Shown here: one piece after another, positions 15,483 through 23,380 of the stretch
Layout of the letters: each line of letters opens with the position of its first letter
Position numbering within the stretch: position 1 is the first letter of the stretch
Virus record (IMG/VR): IMGVR_UViG_3300048091_000096
Span: 1-44,123 of that record
Direction: 5' to 3' (one strand)
From: a virus
Length of the DNA stretch: 44,123 nucleotides
Notes under the pieces: model-generated
Database searches by the model: none
Told to the model about the DNA's origin: nothing
The model's input: only the letters and a program-made list of their open reading frames with translations
Made by a program: the position numbers and the translations under genes

Positions 15483-15968
15483 TCAGGCGATGGTGTAGCC
15501 CGACTTGAAGCTGGTGCCCTTGCCCTGGACATCCTTGACCACCGCGGCGGCGATCGAGCAGGTGGCGATGGCGCCCACGTTGATGTAGCGGGTGCCGACG
15601 TAACGCTTGGCGGCGCCCGGGGCCGGGTTGATGGCCAGCTTGATGACGGTACCGACCGGCAGTTTCGCGATCGGCACGGCATCGGTCGAGCTCAGTACTT
15701 CCACGTTGGTGGTCAGCGCCGCGTCGTCGGCATGGATCACCTGGAACTGCACGCTGGTGCCGCCGGTCGGCGCGGACAGGACCGAGAAGGCAACGTTCAG
15801 GTCTTCGCCGGCGCCGATGTCGCCTGGCTGGTTGCTGCCCAGCGACAGCGGCGCCACGTCGATGGTGTTGGCCGACAGGATGGTGCCGGCGCCGTTCACG
15901 GCCTGGCCGGTCAGCTGGTTGGTTGCCGACACCGAGCCCGAGAGGAGCAATGCTGCATCGAGGTACAT
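15483..15968 (-). CDS. Capsid cement (decoration) protein, Bbp16-like
   Basis: This 161-aa protein should bind the outside of the capsid and stabilise it. It opens MYLDAALLLSGSVSATNQLTGQAV. It contains GEDLNVAFSVLSAPTGGTSVQFQV and ends in RYVGTRYINVGAIATCSIAAAVVKD, the layout of the Bbp16 cement family of BPP-1. The sequence is beta-rich with few charged residues. It is encoded directly downstream of the major capsid protein, the usual place. AAGGAA precedes the ATG. Confidence 0.85.
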   Translation of the reverse strand: MYLDAALLLSGSVSATNQLTGQAVNGAGTILSANTIDVAPLSLGSNQPGDIGAGEDLNVAFSVLSAPTGGTSVQFQVIHADDAALTTNVEVLSSTDAVPIAKLPVGTVIKLAINPAPGAAKRYVGTRYINVGAIATCSIAAAVVKDVQGKGTSFKSGYTIA

Positions 15969-16001
15969 GGTTATTCCTTTAAGTCTGGAAAGGCGCCGCC
16001 G

Positions 16002-17021
16002 TTACACGACGCGCGATTCGGTGTTGAGCAGCTGGTCGACCTTGCGCAGCGGGATGCCGAAGAAGGTCGTCATCTTGTACGCGTTGCCGAACTGGTTGGT
16101 TGCAGCCTCGATCGCCAGGGCGCTCGACGACTTGTTCATCGCAGCCACGCGCAGCATCGAATACACGGTGCGGTTCGCGTAGAACACCGGGCGGCCCATC
16201 GCCAGGTTCGGGATCTTGTCCATGGCGCGGATCATCAGGTTGATGATCTGGGTTGCAGCCGACGCGGCCTGGGTTGCCGACTGGCCGACCAGGTCCGACA
16301 CGTTGATGTTGGCGATACGCACGACATAGCGCCAGTCTTTCACGGCCAGGCCGTTTTCCCACGAATACAGAGCCTTCACGGCGCGGAACATGTTGCCGTT
16401 GGCGTCCGCCACGTCGTCCTCGCCCAGGTCGCGGTGCTGCAGGCCAGCCTTCGAACCTTTCGGGAACGGGCAGAACACGGTGTTTTCGCCCCACACCACC
16501 AGGTAGATCGAGGTGTTGTTCGTGCCGGTGCCGCCCGCGTCCATGACGTTGGCGCCGTTGCCAGCGGTCAGCGAGCTGTAGCGGGTTTGCAGGCCGGCGA
16601 ACTGGCGCGGGTCGGTGCCCGGGTTACCGTAGAACATGCAGCCGCTCATGGTCTGGTTCATCGCCTCGATGAACGCTTCGTCTTCCGACAAGCGGAAGGC
16701 GGCCGAATTGTTGTTCAGGGCCAGCAGCTTCAGGTCGATGTGCGAGCGCGCTTCCAGCATGCCGCAGGCTTCATCGATCTGGGCGGTGGTCGACTTGGAA
16801 GCCGGGACGCCCTGGTTGATCATGCGATAAAAGACCTGCGGCAGGCCGGTACGGATGTTGAGGCGGTGGCCAGTCGGCAGGTTGCCTTCGGCGAAGACCG
16901 CGTCTTCCAGGATGTCGTTAGTCTGGGACAGAAGTTCTGCCACCTTCGGCACCTGGCCGTCGGGATCCAGACGCTTTGCCCAGTCGGCGAGGGTGAGGGC
17001 GCCAGCTGCGAGAAGTGCCAT
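16002..17021 (-). CDS. Major capsid protein (Bbp17-like)
   Basis: This 339-aa protein is the shell subunit. It begins MALLAAGALTLADWAKRLDPDG and contains NDILEDAVFAEGNLPTGHR, a clear signature of this podoviral capsid family. Other signatures are CMFYGNPGTDPRQFAGL, YSWENGLAVKDWRYVVRIANI and the C-terminal TTFFGIPLRKVDQLLN. The fold should be HK97-like. GGAG lies upstream of the ATG, inside a 101-bp gap that also holds the copy B palindrome. The scaffold gene lies upstream and the cement gene downstream. Confidence 0.95.
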   Translation of the reverse strand: MALLAAGALTLADWAKRLDPDGQVPKVAELLSQTNDILEDAVFAEGNLPTGHRLNIRTGLPQVFYRMINQGVPASKSTTAQIDEACGMLEARSHIDLKLLALNNNSAAFRLSEDEAFIEAMNQTMSGCMFYGNPGTDPRQFAGLQTRYSSLTAGNGANVMDAGGTGTNNTSIYLVVWGENTVFCPFPKGSKAGLQHRDLGEDDVADANGNMFRAVKALYSWENGLAVKDWRYVVRIANINVSDLVGQSATQAASAATQIINLMIRAMDKIPNLAMGRPVFYANRTVYSMLRVAAMNKSSSALAIEAATNQFGNAYKMTTFFGIPLRKVDQLLNTESRVV

Positions 17022-17090
17022 ATTTGCTTACTCCAGTGTGTGGGTTAAAAACCGATATCTGTTCGGTGAGACTGAAGCGTAGAGAAGGCG

Positions 17091-17114
17091 CGCGGCGGTA
17101 CGTATACCGCCGCG
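17091..17114 (-). promoter_or_regulatory. Late-gene motif GTATACGTACC, copy B, within a perfect palindrome
   Basis: Arms CGCGGCGGTA (17091-17100) and TACCGCCGCG (17105-17114) pair perfectly around CGTA, so the GGTACGTATACC motif is the centre of a 10-bp stem. It lies 8 bases past the scaffold stop and 69 bases before the capsid ATG. It shares the 11-base core with copies A, C and D. It could be a binding site, a processing hairpin or a promoter element feeding the capsid gene. Confidence 0.5.
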
Positions 17115-17122
17115 GTGGGGGA

Positions 17123-17842
17123 TTACTTCTTGTCGCCGCCGTACAGCACCTCGGCGGCCGAGCGGTTCGCGCTAGCCGGTGCACCGCCCATGACGATCTT
17201 GTCTTCGCTGATGGCCTTGCCGGCACGGACCATGAAGCGCACCAGCTCGGGGTGGTTGCCCAGGCCGGTCTCGTTCAGGATGGTCTTCAGCTCGGGGGTG
17301 GCGAAGGTGTCCAGCGCCTTGCGCGCGTAGCCCAGGTTCTCGGGCAGCTTGTCGCCGCCGAACTCCTTGTCAGCGCTCGACTGCTCCTTCCAGTCGGCGC
17401 GCAGCTGTTCCATCTGCTGGGCGTGCTGCTGGGCCATCACCGGGGCCATCTGGTCGATCAGCTGCTGCGCCTTATCCTGCGGGAGGTTCAGCGCGCGCGC
17501 GGTCTCTTCGAACTTGGTGGCGATGGCCGGATCCAGCGCCGTGCCCTCGGGGGCCTTGAACGGCTCGTATTTCTCGGGTGCGCCGGCCTTGGCTGCAGCG
17601 GCTTCCTCGGCGGCGCGGGCCGCGGCCTCGTCGGCGGCGATCTGCTCCGGGGTCTTGGCGCCGGCTTCGCCGCCTTCGCCAGCTTTTTCGCCCGTGGTTG
17701 ACGAGGATTGCGCGGTCTCGCCAGTGGTCTCGCCAGTTGCTGTGGTGGTCGACGTCGTGGCCGTGGTGCTGGCGGTGGCCTCCGTTGCCGTCGTCGCGGT
17801 CGCGGTCGTGGCGCCGTCGGTGATCAGGGTTTCTCCGGGCAT
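17123..17842 (-). CDS. Capsid scaffolding or assembly protein
   Basis: This 239-aa protein should guide capsid assembly. The first 55 residues are low-complexity Thr/Ala repeats, followed by an Ala/Glu-rich helical region. The second half has a conserved-looking core: EKYEPFKAPEGTALD, LPQDKAQQLIDQMAPVM, LRADWKEQSSADKEFGG, NHPELVRFMVRAGKAISED. It is acidic and sits directly upstream of the capsid gene, as scaffolds do. The start at 17842 overlaps the preceding gene by 19 bases and has GGAGC upstream. Its C-terminus, SAAEVLYGGDKK, is nearly the same as that of the 108-aa protein at 21353. Confidence 0.85.
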   Translation of the reverse strand: MPGETLITDGATTATATTATEATASTTATTSTTTATGETTGETAQSSSTTGEKAGEGGEAGAKTPEQIAADEAAARAAEEAAAAKAGAPEKYEPFKAPEGTALDPAIATKFEETARALNLPQDKAQQLIDQMAPVMAQQHAQQMEQLRADWKEQSSADKEFGGDKLPENLGYARKALDTFATPELKTILNETGLGNHPELVRFMVRAGKAISEDKIVMGGAPASANRSAAEVLYGGDKK

Positions 17843-18168
17843 TGCGTTTGCTCCTTCATCATGGTTGCGTAGAGGTCGGGGCAGCGCTCCATCACCTGCG
17901 CGAGCAGGCGCAGGCCTTCGGAGCGGCGGCCCTCGTTGAAAGCCATGGTCATGGCGGTGGGGTCGAAACTGGACTGGAAGACGCCGGCGGCGCCCAACTG
18001 GCGCCAGACGATGCGCCGGCCGCGCGGGTCGGCCATCATCCACAGGAAGTCGGCGATTTCCTGCTGGCGAGCCAGCTCCTGACGCTGGGCCTGGGCCTCG
18101 CGATCGGCGTCCTGCTGGTCAGTATTGAGGGGGTCGAAATCCATGGCCGCCACTGTATGGGCGGCCAT
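17824..18168 (-). CDS. Bbp19-like small head protein
   Basis: The 114-aa product contains EIADFLWMMADPRGRRIVWRQL, then GVFQSSFDPTAMTMAFNEGRRSEGLRLL. This is the signature of the Bbp19-like domain found beside podoviral scaffold genes. Function is unknown; a role in head assembly is inferred from position. Two starts are possible, 18168 and 18144 (MDFDPLN). Neither has a strong Shine-Dalgarno, and both ATGs lie in opposite arms of an 11-bp inverted repeat (18141-18151 and 18160-18170). Confidence 0.8.
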   Translation of the reverse strand: MAAHTVAAMDFDPLNTDQQDADREAQAQRQELARQQEIADFLWMMADPRGRRIVWRQLGAAGVFQSSFDPTAMTMAFNEGRRSEGLRLLAQVMERCPDLYATMMKEQTQCPEKP

Positions 18169-18172
18169 GGGC

Positions 18173-18186
18173 GGTACGTATACGCG
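18173..18186 (-). promoter_or_regulatory. Late-gene motif GTATACGTACC, copy C
   Basis: CGCGTATACGTACC follows directly after the TAA of the LamG-like gene, in the same position relative to a stop codon as copy A and with the same 14 bases. Two bases further on starts an 11-bp inverted repeat (18141-18151 with 18160-18170, 8-nt loop) that includes the next gene's start codons. Confidence 0.5.
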
Positions 18187-19392
18187 TTAGCGCCGGCGGC
18201 GGCGGATGAAGGCGGGCAGCATGCTGGCGATGATCGCGCCGGCGGCGCCGGCAGCGCTGACGGCGTGACCAGCCAGAGACAGGCCGCCGGACACCAGGCG
18301 CGTGCAGGTGCGCGCGACATTGGCGGATCCGCGCAGGGCGATCGACAACAGCGGAGTGACGACAAGCGATTTCACTGTTCGGACGAAGCCGACCGAAGCA
18401 CTACCGCTGAATACTGTCCCACCAGCCGCCGAGCGAACAGCTGCGCGTTGGGCCGGCGCCGCGCCCCCCAGCAGTATGCCGCTCGACGCAACCGGAGTTC
18501 TGCCGCGCGATCGTGGTGCGGTGCCGGACAACGTCAGGCCGCCGACCGGCGCCGACGAGGCGCCGCGCAAGCGTTCTGCAGATCCAGAAAGCACGAAGCC
18601 GCCCACTGCAGTGTAGTTGAAGGACAGCGGGCCGCTCGGGGCAGCGCTGGCCAGGCGTGCCAAGTCGGCGTCATCGCTCGATGCGGCGAAAATCTGCCAG
18701 GGGTTCGCCTGCAGCGAGCGGATCTCATCATCCGACAGCGTGCGCGACCAGCCAGCCACCAAGTCCAGGCGCCCGTGGAGATAGGCGCTCGGGTCCTGAA
18801 TGTCATAGGCGATGCTGCGCACCATCCCGGCGTTCGTCATCGTGGGCGGCGAGTTATACGCGGTGTATATTCCCGTCACCATCCCGATCGAATTTTCGTG
18901 GTTGACAGCGCCGCAGTACGCCTTGTGAATGTTGTTGTTCTTCGTCGCGGCGAATATCCGAACCACGCCTGAAAAGGCGTTCGTGCCAGGCGCGGCAAGC
19001 TGGTTCAAAGAACCGCCGTCGTTCCGGTAGGTGAATTGCGACCCGCCCGAATACGATTCAAGTTTGTAAATGTCGTTACCGCTGCTGGGGCGCTCGCAAT
19101 AGAGCGAGGCCTGCTTGAGGGCGATGCCAATGGCGACAATGGTGGAGTTGTTCAGCGGACCGAGCAACGGGGCACCGGTGCCCACCTGGACCCCGGCGTT
19201 GGTGCCGGCAAAGTTGAGGATAGTGCCGCCGCGCACCTCGGGTCGCCCGTTGCCCTGAAACGACGCGCGCGGGCTCTTGCCGGTGGCATCCGTCAAGGTG
19301 CCGGGGAGATACGCGAATTCCAGCCCCTGAGTGATCGGATTGGCCCAATTGATCCTGGCGCGCGAGGCCGGCTGGCGCCGCATCGGGATCAT
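18187..19392 (-). CDS. LamG-like phage structural protein with C-terminal repeats
   Basis: This 401-aa protein has a probable LamG/concanavalin-like jelly-roll domain at about 20-240. It is recognised by GLEFAYLPG near the start and by LVAGWSRTLSDDEIRSLQANPWQIF at its end, a motif typical of phage-borne LamG proteins. Residues 250-385 hold about six degenerate 20-24-residue repeats built on GG-x-hydrophobic-x-LSGSA-x-RxR. The last residues are very basic (FIRRRRR). It may decorate the head or neck and bind glycans. It starts immediately after the previous stop (TAAATG). The virion role is inferred from position among head genes. Confidence 0.7.
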   Translation of the reverse strand: MIPMRRQPASRARINWANPITQGLEFAYLPGTLTDATGKSPRASFQGNGRPEVRGGTILNFAGTNAGVQVGTGAPLLGPLNNSTIVAIGIALKQASLYCERPSSGNDIYKLESYSGGSQFTYRNDGGSLNQLAAPGTNAFSGVVRIFAATKNNNIHKAYCGAVNHENSIGMVTGIYTAYNSPPTMTNAGMVRSIAYDIQDPSAYLHGRLDLVAGWSRTLSDDEIRSLQANPWQIFAASSDDADLARLASAAPSGPLSFNYTAVGGFVLSGSAERLRGASSAPVGGLTLSGTAPRSRGRTPVASSGILLGGAAPAQRAAVRSAAGGTVFSGSASVGFVRTVKSLVVTPLLSIALRGSANVARTCTRLVSGGLSLAGHAVSAAGAAGAIIASMLPAFIRRRRR

Positions 19393-19764
19393 TTACAGCC
19401 CCGTCACATGGGTAAATTGGCCGTCGACGGTCACGGCGTTGACGGTGTTCCCGAACGCGATGGCGCGCAGGTACTTCACCCCTTTGTCGACCGGGATGGA
19501 CGCAGTGCCGCCGCTGCCTGCGGCGCTGTCGCCGAGCATCTGGTCGTAGAAGGTCCAGAGGACGTTATCCGGCGATGCCTGGATCTCGATGGTGCCGCCA
19601 GCCGTCGGCGGGCTGGCCCCGTTGGTGATCTTGGCGTGGGCCACGCCGCCATAGCCGATCGACAGGTCAATCACGTTGCCGATGACTGGCGATGCGCGCG
19701 TGGTGCCGGCCGGGACGTTCGTGCCAGCGGGGAACAGGAGGGAAGGGCTTTTAGTGGCTGACAT
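19393..19764 (-). CDS. Small beta-rich structural protein of unknown function
   Basis: The 123-aa protein is not recognised. It is rich in Gly, Ala, Thr and Ser, with alternating hydrophobic residues (GGTIEIQASPDNVLWTFYDQML, then GVKYLRAIAFGNT), which suggests a beta sandwich. That general pattern, a difference-to-standard value with SPDN and YLR, also occurs in the 115-aa protein at 20996, so the two may be related domains. It shares one base with the upstream gene (TAATG), pointing to coupled translation in the head operon. Confidence 0.6.
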   Translation of the reverse strand: MSATKSPSLLFPAGTNVPAGTTRASPVIGNVIDLSIGYGGVAHAKITNGASPPTAGGTIEIQASPDNVLWTFYDQMLGDSAAGSGGTASIPVDKGVKYLRAIAFGNTVNAVTVDGQFTHVTGL

Positions 19765-20186
19765 TACTTGAGACTCCCGTCGTCGTTAAACATTGCATCG
19801 GCGATGTCCAGGCGCGACACGTATACGGGGCACAGTGGCGCGAGTGCACGGAGGTCTTCAGCCTCGTCAACCGTGAAATCGAGCGCTGGCGCCATCTCGT
19901 CGATGCTCGCGAGCGTGCTATCCGCGCCGAAGTCGAGCCCTTTGCCGTTCAGGGCGTTCCAGGCAACCTCGACGATCGCATCGACCGCGGCGCCGGCTTT
20001 CAGCTTGCGAAGGATCGATTTGCCATGCGTGCAACGGTTGATGATGCCGAGTGCGTCGACCCAGCATTCGCCGCGCGCGAACTCGGGTTGCTCGTTCAGC
20101 CCGGCCGCCAGCGCCTCGGTGTCGCGACGACTCATGGCCTCGGCCAGGTCAGCGCGTGCGAGGATGCGTTCTTTAATCGTCGCCAT
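19764..20186 (-). CDS. Hypothetical protein in head operon (140 aa)
   Basis: This 140-aa protein is soluble and mixed alpha/beta, and acidic in its second half. Visible features are an N-terminal helix (IKERILARADLAEAMSRRDTEAL), CWVDALGIINRCTHGKSILRKLKAG, and an acidic C-terminus ending FNDDGSLK. No family was recognised. It lies between two beta-rich structural genes with one-base and one-codon spacings. It could be a chaperone or a minor virion part. Confidence 0.6.
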   Translation of the reverse strand: MATIKERILARADLAEAMSRRDTEALAAGLNEQPEFARGECWVDALGIINRCTHGKSILRKLKAGAAVDAIVEVAWNALNGKGLDFGADSTLASIDEMAPALDFTVDEAEDLRALAPLCPVYVSRLDIADAMFNDDGSLK

Positions 20187-20187
20187 G

Positions 20188-20589
20188 TCAATCCGCCGTA
20201 ATCGTAGGGGTCAGTTTGATGTTGTCGCCGCTCGCGGCGGGCGTGAACGACGTGAAGGTCTCCGCCAGCACCAGGTCACCGCTGGTCGCGCGCGTCGCGA
20301 AGTAGCCGTAGATCGTCGTGTTGCCGGTCAGCGGGCCGGTGAAGGTGGTGGTCTGCTGGGCGTAGGTCGCGGTCGATGGCGCACCGCCGCTCACGGCCCA
20401 GTTGGCGCCGGCCAGGTTCATGGCCGCGTAGCCGCCGCCCGCCGCCTCGGTGTAAGTGGCTGCCGTGTCGGTCTCGCTCGGGGTGATGTTGTTCGTGAAG
20501 AAGCGGTACACCAGGTTCTCGGGCGTGGCCTTGTTCACCAGGTATGACAGGGCGATCACTTCGCCGCTGTTGGGGACCATGATCGTCAT
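20188..20589 (-). CDS. Beta-rich phage structural protein (133 aa)
   Basis: This 133-aa protein has a pattern seen in many small phage structural proteins: VIALSYLVNKATPENLVYRFFTNNITPSETD, GGYAAMNLAG, and a closing GYFATRATSGDLVLAETF. Gly, Thr and Ala dominate and no membrane segment is present. Related proteins are often encoded near head-fibre or decoration genes. The ATG overlaps the upstream stop as ATGA, so the two are probably translated together. Confidence 0.65.
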   Translation of the reverse strand: MTIMVPNSGEVIALSYLVNKATPENLVYRFFTNNITPSETDTAATYTEAAGGGYAAMNLAGANWAVSGGAPSTATYAQQTTTFTGPLTGNTTIYGYFATRATSGDLVLAETFTSFTPAASGDNIKLTPTITAD

Positions 20590-20993
20590 GCTGCTTCCTC
20601 CTGGCCGATGTAGCCGAACTCGCGCAGGTGCGCTTCGCCTTCATGGCGCGAGGCCGGGACCTCTTCGATGTAGGCGGCGCGCAGGCTGCTCAAGTCGGCG
20701 TGGCGCGTAGCCGGCACCGCGTTGTCGCTGGCGTCGAGCTCCATCAGCGTGGTGCCGTCGGCCTTCTGCAGCGTGACGGTGGCCACGCCATCGGCGCCGC
20801 AGCCGGTCAGGATGCCCAGTTGACCATCGTGCACGACCCACATGCCGATGCGTGCGCCAGCGGTCTCCAGCGCCTGCTGGTTCACGTAGGGCCGGGGCGG
20901 GACGATGAATTCAGCGGGCGCGGCGGTCGGCTCGGGAGGAGTCGGGGCCGGGCCCGGCTCGGCGCCAAAGAGGCGCTCGATCAGTTTCTTCAT
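20586..20993 (-). CDS. Hypothetical head-operon protein (135 aa)
   Basis: The 135-aa protein begins MKKLIERLFGAEPGPAPTPPEP, a basic amphipathic helix followed by a Pro/Ala linker. The centre (RIGMWVVHDGQLGILTGCGADGVATVTLQ) looks like a small SH3-like barrel that ends in VDA-type strands. The acidic C-terminus ends HLREFGYIGQEEAA. Function is unknown. The short helix plus linker could anchor it to another head component. It lies 3 bases after the 115-aa gene. Confidence 0.6.
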   Translation of the reverse strand: MKKLIERLFGAEPGPAPTPPEPTAAPAEFIVPPRPYVNQQALETAGARIGMWVVHDGQLGILTGCGADGVATVTLQKADGTTLMELDASDNAVPATRHADLSSLRAAYIEEVPASRHEGEAHLREFGYIGQEEAA

Positions 20994-20995
20994 GG

Positions 20996-21343
20996 TTATT
21001 CCTTCAACAGGATAGTGACGGTGATGTTGGTGGTGCCGTCGCCGCTGGTGACCACGGGCTTGATGTAGCGCGTGGCTTCGGCCACGAACTTAATCGACGC
21101 GGCCGAGATGTTCAGGGCGGCGCCTTGCGGGTCGGTGAGCACGTTCCAGTTGGCGCCGTCGTTACTGCCCTGCAGCTGCAGGTTGCCATTGGCGCCGAAG
21201 GCCCCGGACACCTGGACGCTCTTGTCGGCGTATTGCGCCTGGTCAAGCGGGGCGCCGTCGGCACCGTTGGTCAGGCCGACCCAGGTGGCGACACAGGCCT
21301 TACTGGTCTTCGTGGGCGTGGTCACGTAGGAGATGGTGGGCAT
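20996..21343 (-). CDS. Small beta-sandwich structural protein (115 aa)
   Basis: This 115-aa protein contains VATWVGLTNGADGAPL, then SVQVSGAFGANGNLQLQGSNDGANWNVLTDPQG, and ends RYIKPVVTSGDGTTNITVTILLKE. This is a recognisable layout of small phage proteins that measure like a discoidin or decoration beta sandwich. It is acidic and without membrane segments. It is encoded between the capsid staple-like gene and a 135-aa unknown. A head-decoration role is likely but unproven. Confidence 0.65.
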   Translation of the reverse strand: MPTISYVTTPTKTSKACVATWVGLTNGADGAPLDQAQYADKSVQVSGAFGANGNLQLQGSNDGANWNVLTDPQGAALNISAASIKFVAEATRYIKPVVTSGDGTTNITVTILLKE

Positions 21344-21352
21344 GACGTTTCC

Positions 21353-21679
21353 TTACTTCTGGCCGTACAGCACATCGGCGGCCGACTTGCTGGGTAAGTT
21401 GATATCCATGTCGGTGATCTGCAGGTCGACGCACGTGCGCATCTCTTCGCCTGCCTTGCTGGACTGGGTGGCGCGCTGGCTGGTGCCAGTGACCATGACG
21501 GTGATCGTCGCCGGCATCGAGGTGCCGACCTTCGGCAGATCGGTGATGCCCAGCTTCTTCAGGGTGTCGTCGTCCAGGTACAGGGTCAGGCCGTAGGGGT
21601 ATTTCGGCAGGCTGTCGTCGCTGGGCTCGACGCCGTACTCGCTTTTCGCCTCTTCCTTGCTCAATGCCAGATTGGTCAT
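21353..21679 (-). CDS. Capsid staple-like protein
   Basis: The 108-aa product has LPKYPYGLTLYLDDDTLKKLGI followed by LPKVGTSMPATITVMVTG, the signature of proteins annotated as capsid staple in podoviruses. These proteins bridge capsomers. The C-terminus reads SAADVLYGQK, almost the same as the scaffold's SAAEVLYGGDKK, although the two proteins are otherwise unrelated. It is encoded directly after the portal gene (21-bp gap). The family call comes from memory of the YPYGL and LG(I/V)..LP(K/E)VG pattern. Confidence 0.75.
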   Translation of the reverse strand: MTNLALSKEEAKSEYGVEPSDDSLPKYPYGLTLYLDDDTLKKLGITDLPKVGTSMPATITVMVTGTSQRATQSSKAGEEMRTCVDLQITDMDINLPSKSAADVLYGQK

Positions 21680-21700
21680 GGCGGGGTCCTCTCGGTGGGG

Positions 21701-23380
21701 TTATTGGCCGAAGCCCTGGGCGAACATGCCCATGACGTCGGAAGCGGCGTTGCCGCCGGTGGTCGGCGTGGCGCCGAGGTTGCGTGCCGCTGCCGATGCC
21801 TGCTCTGCCGCCTGGAGCTGGGCGGCCTGCTGCTGGGCCTGCGCACGCTGCTGGCGGATGATGGCCACCTTGTCCGAAGGCGTGATCAGGCTCGGCGGCA
21901 CGCCAAGCATGTCGCTGTAGGCGTCCACCCACTGGTCGGCGTCGAACTTATCCAGTACATCGGGCTTCATCTGGGCGATCACACCGAGGTTTCCCGTAAA
22001 GCGGTCGACGCCGTTGGTGGCCACCGCGCGCTGGGCCTGAGCCAGGACGGACGTGTACTTGACGTCCAGCTGCTGGCCGTGCAGCTCGGGCGGCGGCGGC
22101 GGCAGGGCATTGGCCGCCAGCAGCAGGTCGAAGGCGTTATCGACCAGCGGGCTCAGCGCTTCGTTGTCCAGGCGCTCGATCACCGGCCCCAGCATCAGCA
22201 GCTTCTCCTCGTGGCGCTCGGCCACCTCGGTGGCGGTCATGCCCGACTTGTCCAGATTCGACAGCATGAGGAACAGGTCGGTGTAGAAGGACTGGTTGAT
22301 GCGCTGGCGCACTTCGCCCATGTCTTCGCGCAGGTGGTCCAGGTTCAGATTCACTTGCCAGGCCGACTGGATCGCGCCTTTGCCGGAGTTCGTGGTCGGG
22401 TCGTAGTAGCTGATCCCGCCCGGCAGGGTGTCCAGCGGCTGGTTCTTCATGGTGATGGGCACCTGCAGCGGCGGCTTCGTCTGGTAGTCGATGGCCTGGC
22501 CCTTGCGCAGATTCTGGTGTTGGAGCTGCTTGATGTCGCCCAGCGCTTCCATGCCCGGGCCGTTGCCGTAAATGTCGCCGCCGGCCACCTCCCAGCGAGG
22601 GCAGATCGCTGGGAAGCGCTTGAAGCCGGATTCGCGCAGGTAGCGATCCTCGTTCACGCCCTGCTCGAAGTAGACGCTGGACCAAGCCATGTTCTGCGGA
22701 TCCAGCTTCGACGCGTCGCGATCGGCGCGCGGCTCGATCGCGTGGATGACGGTCACCCAGCTGTCCAGGTCGCCACGGTCGTACAGCGCCTTCACTGCCG
22801 GGCTGACCTTCTCGATGCCGAACTCCTTCACCAGGCCGCCCACGGTGGTCTGGAATTCGCGGTACAGGGTGCAGACCCCGCCCCGGAAATCGGTGGTCAG
22901 GCAGTACTCGCCGGTGGTCAGCGGGTAGTGGTGCAGCACGTTGCGGAAGTCGGGCACAATCAGGCTGGCGCCGGTGCCGAAGCCGCCCATTTCGTTGTAG
23001 AGGGAATGCAGCGCACGGTACGTGTTGGACTTCTGGAACACGGCCAGGATGAGGCCGGTCACGTCGTCCAGCCACTGCTTGACGGCCTGCGACTTCATCA
23101 TGTCCACGTCCTTGACCTTCAGGCGGAACCAGGGCCGCGCCGGCGAGGTGGCGCCGCCCATCAGGCCAGCCGACAGGATGCGCAGCGCGCGCGTGCCGGT
23201 CGAATCGTAGATGGCGTTGTGGCGCCGCTCGCCGCGATTGCGGTCCTCGATGAAGAAGCGCCCCTGGCGGGGCAGCAGGTTCTTGGAGATTTCCTGCCAG
23301 TGCGAGAACCAGCTGGCGCGCTCGCGCTTGAGCATGCCCCAGCGGTTCAGGAACTGGTTGCGGGTGATCGGTGGTGCCAT
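21701..23380 (-). CDS. Portal (head-tail connector) protein
   Basis: This 559-aa protein should form the dodecameric portal. It shows the T7 gp8/BPP-1 connector pattern: an N-terminal LKRERASWFSHWQEISKNLLPRQGRF, RALRILSAGLMGGATSPARPWFRL, FGTGASLIVPDF, GNGPGMEALGDIKQLQHQNLRKGQAIDY and SFYTDLFLML-NLDKSGMTATEV. A Gln/Ala-rich C-terminal helix follows (about 500-540), probably the barrel. The start at 23380 overlaps the upstream stop as ATGA. The long frame upstream of it has no similarity. Confidence 0.95.
   Translation of the reverse strand: MAPPITRNQFLNRWGMLKRERASWFSHWQEISKNLLPRQGRFFIEDRNRGERRHNAIYDSTGTRALRILSAGLMGGATSPARPWFRLKVKDVDMMKSQAVKQWLDDVTGLILAVFQKSNTYRALHSLYNEMGGFGTGASLIVPDFRNVLHHYPLTTGEYCLTTDFRGGVCTLYREFQTTVGGLVKEFGIEKVSPAVKALYDRGDLDSWVTVIHAIEPRADRDASKLDPQNMAWSSVYFEQGVNEDRYLRESGFKRFPAICPRWEVAGGDIYGNGPGMEALGDIKQLQHQNLRKGQAIDYQTKPPLQVPITMKNQPLDTLPGGISYYDPTTNSGKGAIQSAWQVNLNLDHLREDMGEVRQRINQSFYTDLFLMLSNLDKSGMTATEVAERHEEKLLMLGPVIERLDNEALSPLVDNAFDLLLAANALPPPPPELHGQQLDVKYTSVLAQAQRAVATNGVDRFTGNLGVIAQMKPDVLDKFDADQWVDAYSDMLGVPPSLITPSDKVAIIRQQRAQAQQQAAQLQAAEQASAAARNLGATPTTGGNAASDVMGMFAQGFGQ

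Noticed and set aside
19818-19831. Fifth copy of the GTATACGTACC late motif
   Set aside because: Only about nine bases match and the site is inside a coding sequence, unlike the four intergenic copies.
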